NCBI GenBank assembly: GCA_017645765.1
Contig: JAGCNV010000109.1
Location: 1-39,816, forward strand
Reading direction: 5' to 3'
Source of the DNA: a bacterium
GTDB lineage: Bacteria > UBP6 > UBA1177
Length of the DNA stretch: 39,816 bases
A program made the translations under genes and the position numbers. Positions 33,643-39,816 of this stretch are shown piece by piece. Under the pieces are notes generated by a model. That model was not told where the DNA came from, searched no databases, and was given only the letters and a program-made list of their open reading frames with translations. Position 1 is the first letter of the stretch. The number at the start of each line of letters is the position of its first letter.

Positions 33643-34442
33643 CTAGATCCCTCCCGTTTAGATTTTCTGTTTTGTATAAACGAATAAATGACCACGTATG
33701 CGATCATTACAACAAAAATTATAGCGAAAAGAGCCCTGAGCGCAGGGACGGACGAACTTTTACCGCCCTTTGCGTAAGCATCATAGACATAAGTCGAAAT
33801 CGTCTTGAAAGTCGAAGGTTTCGTGAAACTCGTGATGATGTAGTCGTCAAGCGAAATGTTTATCGCAAGAAGGAAACCCGAAATGATTCCGGGGAGAATT
33901 TCAGGAATAACGATGAGGAAAATCGCCTTCGTCGGTGTTGCACCGAGGTCAAGGACAGCTTCGTAAAGGTTGTTGTCCATCTGTTTGAGCTTCGGGATTA
34001 CCGAAAGGACGACAAACGGGATCGTGAGGACTACATGCCCGATGAGAAGGGACGCGTAAGTTCTCCCGAAACCGAACATCGTGCAGATAAGTGCGATCGA
34101 AATAGCGGTGACGACTTCGGCGTTTATCATCGGGATTTTCGTGAGCTCATTCATTGCCTTGTTCACGCGGTGATTCGAGTAGTAAATGCCGATCGCGCCC
34201 ATTGTTCCGAGAATTGTCGCGATAAATCCGGCGACGAGTGCGAGAACGAGCGTGTTGACGACCGTTTCCATGAGGTCGGAATTGTTCCAGAGCTTGACAT
34301 AAAGGTCAAAACCCCAGTCAGGCGACCAGATCCCGATTTCACGCGACATGTTGAAACTGTAGACAAAAAGCAGGAGGATCGGCGCGTAGAGAAGGAAAAG
34401 TACTAAAGTTATGTAGCTTCCGCTGAGTATTTTCTTTACCAT
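33639..34442 (-). CDS. potC: PotC-like polyamine ABC permease
   Basis: A 267-residue inner-membrane permease with about six helices and the EAA coupling motif EAVLDLGATPTKAIFLIVIPEILPGI, by which it contacts the ATPase. PotC pairs with PotB to form the channel for spermidine or putrescine. It overlaps potB by 7 nt and potD by 4 nt, in the usual A-B-C-D gene order. Confidence 0.93.
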   Translation of the reverse strand: MVKKILSGSYITLVLFLLYAPILLLFVYSFNMSREIGIWSPDWGFDLYVKLWNNSDLMETVVNTLVLALVAGFIATILGTMGAIGIYYSNHRVNKAMNELTKIPMINAEVVTAISIALICTMFGFGRTYASLLIGHVVLTIPFVVLSVIPKLKQMDNNLYEAVLDLGATPTKAIFLIVIPEILPGIISGFLLAINISLDDYIITSFTKPSTFKTISTYVYDAYAKGGKSSSVPALRALFAIIFVVMIAYVVIYSFIQNRKSKREGSR

Positions 34443-35287
34443 AAGTTAGCCCTCCCTGCGCTTTCGTCCTTTTCCTCGGTGAATTTGCCGCTGAGGAACA
34501 TCGAAATGAAGATTATTACAAGGAGAACAAGCGCGATCGTGCTTCCCGCATGCCAGTTGTGCATCGTGAGGAACTGCGTCTCGATAAGTTTTCCGACGAT
34601 TGTGACGTTGCCGTTTCCGAGCGTATCACTGATGACATAGCTTGTCGTCGTCGGAAGAAGGACCATCGAAACCGCGCTGACAATGCCGGGCATCGAAAGG
34701 GGAAGGGTGACCGAAACAAAGGTCTTCCACGGTTTTGCGCCAAGGTCCGCGCTCGCTTCGGCATAGCTTTTGTCGATCTTCAGAATGACCGAGTAAAGCG
34801 GCATGATGACGAACGGAAGATAGTCATAAACCATGCCGATAAGGGTGTTGACAAAGCTGAAACTGTTCGATTTGTACATACCGATGAAGTAAAGCAGCTC
34901 TTTCATCGCGGCCGTTCTTAAAACGAAGTTGATCCAAAGCGGAAGAATAAAGAGAATGAGGAGAACTCCGCCTTTGTTGAACTTCGATTTGGCGAGGATG
35001 TATGCAACCGGATATGCGATAAGAAGGCTTATGACAGTCGTGATTATCGCGAGACCGAAACTTACGAAAAGGACTCTGATATTCGCCTGTTTCGAGAAGA
35101 AATCCGAGAAGTTGGAGACCGCGAACGAGACCGGTTCTCCCGCGATCGTGAAAGTCTCGCTCCCTGCCGGAACTTTCTTCGTGAAAGCATACAAAATTAT
35201 AAGCAGAAGCGGTATGACGACGAACGCGATGAGAAAAACCGCGTAGGGGATACCCAGCTGCTTTCTTGAAAATTTAAGTCCGCTCAT
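34436..35287 (-). CDS. potB: PotB-like polyamine ABC permease
   Basis: A 283-residue permease with about six helices. The EAA motif reads [28 protein letters not shown]. The large periplasmic loop after the first helix (about residues 30-60) is typical of PotB. The ATG overlaps the potA stop (ATGA). Confidence 0.93.
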   Translation of the reverse strand: MSGLKFSRKQLGIPYAVFLIAFVVIPLLLIILYAFTKKVPAGSETFTIAGEPVSFAVSNFSDFFSKQANIRVLFVSFGLAIITTVISLLIAYPVAYILAKSKFNKGGVLLILFILPLWINFVLRTAAMKELLYFIGMYKSNSFSFVNTLIGMVYDYLPFVIMPLYSVILKIDKSYAEASADLGAKPWKTFVSVTLPLSMPGIVSAVSMVLLPTTTSYVISDTLGNGNVTIVGKLIETQFLTMHNWHAGSTIALVLLVIIFISMFLSGKFTEEKDESAGRANLW

Positions 35288-36786
35288 TTCTTTTCCACCG
35301 CCTTCAAAGTAAGTTTGATCTTATCTTTCGGGATCTTGACGCTGACACGGTCGTTCTCGTTCCAGAGGTATTCGGTGTCGCAGACGATCTCTTCCTCTTC
35401 TTCATCGGTGCAGATTATGATTTGGTAGTGATCGCCTTTGTAAACTATTGAAATTATTGAACCTCTTGCATCACCGTCAACATCGTTGTCGATGATTTCG
35501 ATGTCTTTGAGGCCGACTTCGACTTTGACTTCGACGTTGGTAAGGTCGAGTTTTTCGCCGGTTGCTGTGATGACATAGCCTTCGGAATCAAGGTGAGAAC
35601 CGGGGTAGAGCTGGGTGACATCACACTCGAAAGCGCCTTCCGCGAAGTGGACTTTGTTGATTTTGTCGATATAGCCGTCGTAAACGTTCGAAACGAAGTC
35701 TCGTTTCATGATGTGAATGTTGTCCGGGCTTACGCGGATCCCGATCGTTTCTCCGATTTTAGCCTCTTTCGTCGACTGGATCATGACTTCGCTTTTGCCG
35801 ACCATCATGATCATTTCGTAGTGGACGCCTTTAAAAATAGAGGATACGATCTGGCCTGAAACGATTCCCTGCTCTGGCGGAACAACTTCGACGTCCTCGG
35901 GTCTGACGACGACATCGACTTTCGCGTTGATCTCGAAATCATCGACGCAGTCAAAGACCTTGTTGATGAATTTTACCTTTCTGTCGCCGACGATCGTGCC
36001 GTTGTAGATGTTGCTCTCGCCGATAAAGTCGGCTACAAAAGCGTTTGCGGGCTCGTTGTAGATATCCTGCGGAGTTCCGACCTGCTGGATCTCGCCGTCC
36101 TTCATAACGACGATCCTGTCGCTCATCGTGAGGGCTTCTTCCTGGTCGTGCGTGACGTAGATGAAGGTTATTCCGAGTTTTCTCTGCATATCTTTGAGCT
36201 CGAGCTGCATGTCCTTTCTCATTTTGAGGTCAAGCGCACCCAGCGGCTCGTCAAGGAGGATGATTTCTGGTTCGTTGACGATAGCGCGGGCGATTGCGAT
36301 TCTCTGCTGCTGACCGCCGGAAAGGGTGGTGACTTTTCTTTTCTCGAATTCCTCGAGGTCAACCATCTGGAGTGCCTTGCTGACTTTTTTGTCGATTTCC
36401 GACTTCTTGAGATGTTCCATTCTTTCGACCATGTTCCCGTTTTTGTCCCTGAACGAAGTTTTCACTTTCTTGAGTTTGAGACCGAAAGCGATGTTGTCGT
36501 AAACATTGAGATGCGGGAAAAGGGCGTATCTCTGGAAAACTGTGTTTACCGGTCTGAGATAGGGCGGAAGGTTCGTTATATCCTTGCCGTCAAGCAGGAT
36601 CTTTCCCTTCGTGGGAAGCTCGAAACCAGCTATCATCCTCAGCGTTGTCGTCTTTCCGCAGCCGGACGGGCCTAAAAACGTGACAAATTCGCCACGGTTT
36701 ACATGAAGATTGAAGTCAGAAACAGCCAAAGTGCCGCCGTCGAATTCTTTCGAAATTCCGACAAGTTCAATAATTTTGTCACTCAT
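35284..36786 (-). CDS. potA: PotA-like polyamine ABC ATPase with extended C-terminus
   Basis: A 500-residue ATPase; PotA is usually near 370. The nucleotide-binding domain is complete: Walker [14 protein letters not shown], signature [14 protein letters not shown], Walker [18 protein letters not shown] and the switch His in [14 protein letters not shown]. About 20 extra residues lie in the helical region ([20 protein letters not shown]). The C-terminal half carries two similar TOBE-like units, one with [16 protein letters not shown] and one with [17 protein letters not shown], each ending in a PDNIH or PKDKI type strand. First gene of the operon, 92 nt after metG on the same strand, with GGAGG before the ATG. 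Confidence 0.92.
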   Translation of the reverse strand: MSDKIIELVGISKEFDGGTLAVSDFNLHVNRGEFVTFLGPSGCGKTTTLRMIAGFELPTKGKILLDGKDITNLPPYLRPVNTVFQRYALFPHLNVYDNIAFGLKLKKVKTSFRDKNGNMVERMEHLKKSEIDKKVSKALQMVDLEEFEKRKVTTLSGGQQQRIAIARAIVNEPEIILLDEPLGALDLKMRKDMQLELKDMQRKLGITFIYVTHDQEEALTMSDRIVVMKDGEIQQVGTPQDIYNEPANAFVADFIGESNIYNGTIVGDRKVKFINKVFDCVDDFEINAKVDVVVRPEDVEVVPPEQGIVSGQIVSSIFKGVHYEMIMMVGKSEVMIQSTKEAKIGETIGIRVSPDNIHIMKRDFVSNVYDGYIDKINKVHFAEGAFECDVTQLYPGSHLDSEGYVITATGEKLDLTNVEVKVEVGLKDIEIIDNDVDGDARGSIISIVYKGDHYQIIICTDEEEEEIVCDTEYLWNENDRVSVKIPKDKIKLTLKAVEKK

Positions 36787-36878
36787 AATTTTTCCTCCAC
36801 AAAAAATGTGAGCAAAGCAAAAATACCCCCATAAGTGCAGTTCAGCCTTACAAAAAAATAAAAATGTGAGCTATGGTA

Positions 36879-38552
36879 TCAATGATTGGTGCCTAATCTC
36901 GATTTCTCGGCGGCGATAGTTTCGTCGTCGATCATCCCGAAAAGTATCTCAACTTCACCAAGCTTTATGCCGTTCTTAATGGCGTGTTCAAAAAGTTCAG
37001 TAAAATCAAACACTTCAGGCAGATTAAGCATTCGTTTGACTTTTCTGCTTGCGGCAGGAGTTATCGGCTCCATGACCGTTGCGATAGTGTTGATAAGGTT
37101 AAGGCAGTTGACAAATACGCCGTTGCAGCGCGCCGGATCGCTCTTTCTGAGAGCCCACGGAGCCATTGCGTCGAAGTATTTGTTCGCGATTCTTCCTATT
37201 TCCATAATGTGGAAAGCTGCGTCTCTCACGCGGAAAGTTTCGTAGCAGTCGAGAACTTCCTTAAGTTCCTTGTTGACTTCTTCCCACATTTTGTCGTCTT
37301 CTTCGGAGAACTTGATATCTCCCTCGATTTTTCCACCGAAAAATTTGTTGATGAAGGCGAGGTTTCTGTTTACGAAATTGCCGTAGATCGCGGCAAGCAT
37401 GCCGTTGTTCGCATCCTGAAAACCTTTGAACGAGAAGTCGGAGTCTTTGGTTTCAGGAGCGATCGTCGCAAGGTAGAATCTGACCGAGTCGGGGTTGAAT
37501 CTTTCAAGGAAGTCGTGGACCCAGATCGCCCAGTTTCTGCTTGTCGAGATTTTCTGACCTTCGAGATTGAGGAATTCGTTTGCCGGGATTTCGTCGGGAA
37601 GTTTCCAGCCGTCCTCCTGACCCATTAGCATAGCGGGCCAGATTATCGAATGGAAAACGATGTTGTCCTTTCCGATGAAGTGGATGAGTTTGACATCGTC
37701 TCCGCCTTTCCACCATTTTTCCCATTCGTTTTCGTCGAGTCCTCTCTTCGCGAAGAGTTCTTTCGTGAATGCGATGTAACCGATAGGCGCATCAAACCAT
37801 ACGTAAAGGACTTTTCCTTCAGCTCCTTCGACCGGAACGGGAACGCCCCACGAAATATCGCGGGTGATACCTCTCGGCTCAAGACCTCTTTCAAACCACT
37901 GCTTGCAGAAAGCCTTGACGTTGCTTTTCCAGTTTTCCTTAGTTTCAAGCCACGCATCGAGCCTTTTTTCGAATTTGTCGAGGTCAAGGAACCAGTGCTT
38001 CGAGCTTTTCTTCACCGGAGTCTCACCGCAGATTTTGCATTTAGGATTGATGAGATCGAGCGAATTAAGTGCGTTTCCGCATTTATCGCACTGGTCTCCG
38101 CGTGCTCCCGGATCCTTGCATATCGGGCATGTTCCTTCGACATAGCGGTCGGGGAGGAACATCTTGTCATGCTCGCAGTAGAACTGCTCGACGTCTTTCA
38201 CCGAAATGAAGCCGTTTTTATCGAGCCTTTTGAAGAAATCCTGCGAAAGTTCCTTCTCGATATCGTTGTGCGTACCTGAAAATATATCAAAAGACATTTC
38301 AGCCATTTCGAAACCGCGTGCGATAAGCTCGTGATTTTCTTTTACGACGTCTTCAGGTGTGATCCCGCGCGATTCCGCATTGATCGTGATCGGGACGCCG
38401 TGTTCATCCGTTCCGCAGACGTAGACGACATCTCTCTTCATGTTGCGGAGATAGCGCACGAAAACATCGGCGGGAAGGTAAGCCCCTGCAAGGTGACCGA
38501 GGTGGATCGGTCCGTTCGCATAAGGCAAAGCTGATGTAACCAAATACTTCAA
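36879..38552 (-). CDS. metG: Methionyl-tRNA synthetase
   Basis: A 557-residue class I synthetase. The N-terminus (YLVTSALPYANGPIHLGHLAGAYLPAD) carries the HIGH signature as HLGH. A zinc knuckle with CPIC, CDKC and CKIC pairs lies at about residues 140-175, and the KMSKS loop reads GQKISTS. It lacks the C-terminal tRNA-binding OB domain of longer forms. The start is TTG at 38552, supported by AGGAG 6 nt upstream and by the family N-terminus; no better ATG exists. It may be co-transcribed with pot downstream, but that link is unproven. Confidence 0.96.
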   Translation of the reverse strand: MKYLVTSALPYANGPIHLGHLAGAYLPADVFVRYLRNMKRDVVYVCGTDEHGVPITINAESRGITPEDVVKENHELIARGFEMAEMSFDIFSGTHNDIEKELSQDFFKRLDKNGFISVKDVEQFYCEHDKMFLPDRYVEGTCPICKDPGARGDQCDKCGNALNSLDLINPKCKICGETPVKKSSKHWFLDLDKFEKRLDAWLETKENWKSNVKAFCKQWFERGLEPRGITRDISWGVPVPVEGAEGKVLYVWFDAPIGYIAFTKELFAKRGLDENEWEKWWKGGDDVKLIHFIGKDNIVFHSIIWPAMLMGQEDGWKLPDEIPANEFLNLEGQKISTSRNWAIWVHDFLERFNPDSVRFYLATIAPETKDSDFSFKGFQDANNGMLAAIYGNFVNRNLAFINKFFGGKIEGDIKFSEEDDKMWEEVNKELKEVLDCYETFRVRDAAFHIMEIGRIANKYFDAMAPWALRKSDPARCNGVFVNCLNLINTIATVMEPITPAASRKVKRMLNLPEVFDFTELFEHAIKNGIKLGEVEILFGMIDDETIAAEKSRLGTNH

Positions 38553-38882
38553 TTTTTTCTCCTAAAAAAAATTCAAATTTTAAAAGGCCGGCAAATTCCG
38601 GAAAAGTAGAGCGCACAATAATTATTTTTTTGGAAAAATCAATAAATATTTTTAAGGGGTTTTGCAGGTTTTCAGCGAAAAATTTTTGTGATTCCTAAAA
38701 AGGTTTCTAATTTAATGCGTTTTTTGTGATTCAGCGCTCGTTTTTCACACTGATAAAAAGAAGTCGAGCATGCTTGCAACTGTAAATTCCAGCATAATTT
38801 GCAGTTTTATTGATAAATACAAAAAAAAGAGTGATAAAGCACCGCTGCGTAATCGCAGGAGATTTGATCGTTAGGAGGAAAG
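38553..38882. other. Divergent metG-thiG intergenic region
   Basis: No coding region is seen in these 330 nt. They hold a direct repeat TTTTTGTGATTC (38683-38694 and 38721-38732), a near-perfect 11-bp stem AACTGTAAATT/AATTTGCAGTT with a 7-nt loop (38778-38806, followed by TTTTATT) and CTGCG/CGCAG at 38845-38858 just before the thiG ribosome site. I looked for the conserved parts of a TPP riboswitch and did not find them. Confidence 0.5.
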
Positions 38883-39656
38883 ATGGATAAAAGTGACAAA
38901 CTCGTTATTGCGGGGCATGAGTTTTCGTCCCGTTTCATTTTGGGTTCGGGCAAGTATTCGATGAAACTTATCGAAGCTGCGGTGAAGTATGCCGGTGCTG
39001 AAATCATCACGCTTGCCGTCAGACGCGCTAATTCCAAGGAGCACGAAAGCATTCTCGACTACATTCCGAAAGGGGTAACGCTTCTTCCGAACACTTCTGG
39101 AGCGAGAAACGCCGAGGAGGCTGTGCGCATCGCGAGACTTGCAAGAGAGCTCGGCTGCGGCGATTTTGTCAAAATAGAGATCATGCGTGACACAAAATAC
39201 CTGCTTCCAGATAACGCCGAAACGGTAAAAGCGACTGAAATCCTTGCAAAAGAAGGTTTTGTCGTAATGCCTTACATGTATCCTGACCTCAACACGGCGC
39301 GCGACCTTGTGAATGCAGGTGCCGCTTCCGTCATGCCGCTCGCTTCTCCCATAGGCTCCAACAAAGGGCTCTGCACACGCGATTTCATCCAGATCCTGAT
39401 CGATGAGATCGACCTGCCGATAATCGTCGATGCAGGGATCGGCCGCCCGTCACAGGCATGCGAGGCAATGGAAATGGGGGCCGCGGCTATAATGTCGAAC
39501 ACCGCTCTTGCGACTGCCGGAGATCTTCCGATGATGGCCGATGCTTTCAGAAAGGCGATAGAAGCTGGCAGAAAGGCATATCTTTCGGGGCTTGGACGAG
39601 TCCTTTCGCGCGGCGGCGCACCCTCTGACACTCTTATCGGATTTTTGCACGATTAG
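38883..39656 (+). CDS. thiG: Thiazole synthase
   Basis: A 257-residue TIM-barrel enzyme of normal length that builds the thiazole phosphate of thiamine from deoxyxylulose phosphate, a glycine imine and ThiS thiocarboxylate. Motifs: [13 protein letters not shown], the Schiff-base Lys in [56 protein letters not shown] and [23 protein letters not shown] precedes the ATG. No thiS or other thiamine gene precedes it. thiH could lie past the right edge. Confidence 0.96.
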   Translation: MDKSDKLVIAGHEFSSRFILGSGKYSMKLIEAAVKYAGAEIITLAVRRANSKEHESILDYIPKGVTLLPNTSGARNAEEAVRIARLARELGCGDFVKIEIMRDTKYLLPDNAETVKATEILAKEGFVVMPYMYPDLNTARDLVNAGAASVMPLASPIGSNKGLCTRDFIQILIDEIDLPIIVDAGIGRPSQACEAMEMGAAAIMSNTALATAGDLPMMADAFRKAIEAGRKAYLSGLGRVLSRGGAPSDTLIGFLHD

Positions 39657-39682
39657 AAGTTTGTTGGATTGTAATCCGATAA
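39634..39682. repeat. 9-bp inverted repeat across the thiG stop
   Basis: TTATCGGAT at 39634-39642 and ATCCGATAA at 39674-39682 are perfect inverted copies 31 nt apart, and the second overlaps a smaller palindrome (GGATT-GT-AATCC, 39666-39677). It could fold after thiG translation ends, but there is no T run. Confidence 0.45.
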
Positions 39683-39720
39683 ACTCGGCATCAATCGGAA
39701 ATATATAATACGCTTAAAAA

Positions 39721-39748
39721 TTGCCTTGCCTTTAATAATACCTATAAT
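39721..39748 (+). promoter_or_regulatory. Promoter of the ORF at the right edge
   Basis: TTGCCT at 39721-39726 and a perfect TATAAT at 39743-39748 are separated by 16 nt. Transcription would begin near 39755, about 18 nt before the ATG at 39773. Confidence 0.6.
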
Positions 39749-39769
39749 TTTGCGGTTTTTTCGGGGTTA

Positions 39770-39816
39770 GTGATGACGAGATCAGGGCTGACAAACAAAC
39801 AAACAAACAAACAAAC
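39770..39816 (+). CDS. Truncated ORF running into a tetranucleotide tract
   Basis: Start codons GTG (39770) and ATG (39773) lie in frame after CGGGG and a good promoter. The reading from ATG is MTRSGLTNKQTNKQ and is cut off at the window edge. From codon 7 onward it is encoded entirely by the AAAC repeat, so nothing can be said of its function. It may not be a gene, but promoter, weak ribosome site and start are correctly spaced. Confidence 0.4.
   Translation, partial: MMTRSGLTNKQTNKQ
39791..39816. repeat. AAAC tetranucleotide tract, at least 6.5 units
   Basis: The final 26 nt are uninterrupted ACAA units and reach the edge of the window, so the true length is unknown. Such tracts mutate by slippage and also break assemblies. 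Confidence 0.95.

Noticed and set aside
33672-34406. 244-codon plus-strand ORF opposite potC
   Set aside because: Highly charged shadow of the membrane protein gene, with no ribosome site.
1-39816. tRNA or rRNA genes, transposases, insertion sequences or prophage
   Set aside because: No tRNA arm signatures, rRNA segments, transposase motifs or flanking inverted repeats with target duplications were seen.

Overview
The window looks like a draft contig from a Gram-negative bacterium of moderate GC. Evidence for a two-membrane cell is a BamD-like outer-membrane assembly lipoprotein, several lipobox lipoproteins, a periplasm-facing Bat cluster, and ClpS/ClpA with the Aat aminoacyl-transferase. 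I cannot name the lineage. The lipoproteins with DUF1566-type modules and Asp/Thr-rich linkers suggest a poorly sampled phylum, but that is inference. Both edges fall in repeats: base 1 is the first base of a CRISPR repeat, and the last 26 bases are an AAAC tetranucleotide tract. This suggests assembly breaks at both ends.

Layout. 1-6731: a complete type II-A CRISPR-Cas locus. It holds an array of 9 visible repeats, a leader carrying the ATTTGAG anchoring motif, then csn2, cas2, cas1 and cas9 (read right to left, each overlapping the next by 4 nt), and a divergent tracrRNA with its own promoter and terminator. 6732-7145: structured intergenic DNA. 7146-16570 (+ strand): an alpha-oxoamine synthase (Kbl-like), a DUF1566 lipoprotein, an M18 aminopeptidase, an exported START-domain protein, ClpS-ClpA, a peptide deformylase predicted to be a lipoprotein, RsmE and a glutathione peroxidase. 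16597-18439 (- strand): a three-gene operon with a BcrA/HgdC-type ATPase activator, a small CxxC membrane protein and a NapH-like membrane ferredoxin. 18541-27033 (+ strand): aat, then a Bat cluster (membrane protein, BatA, B, C, D, E) running with translational overlaps into bamD and a second lipoprotein. 27034-28637: a TetR regulator and a family 2 glycosyltransferase. 28759-31816 (- strand): a CsgG-like protein, a small two-helix protein and a large DUF1566 lipoprotein. 31945-36786 (- strand): a PotABCD polyamine transporter with an unusual PotA and PotD. 36879-38552: metG (TTG start). 38883-39656: thiG. 39770-end: the start of a truncated ORF that runs at once into the tetranucleotide tract.

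How the parts work together. The CRISPR locus appears functional: all catalytic residues, the tracrRNA, the leader anchor and identical repeats are present. It reads as more AT-rich than the housekeeping genes, which would fit acquisition. Aat, ClpS and ClpA make up a leucine/phenylalanine N-degron route. The Bat proteins and BamD form an envelope-maintenance block. The points most worth a second look are the leader architecture (a mini inverted repeat-like motif and a palindrome beside the anchor), the exported deformylase, the C-terminally anchored PotD with a second copy of its tail elsewhere, the duplicated TOBE region in PotA, the orphan dehydratase-type activator operon and the possible phase-variable ORF at the right edge.
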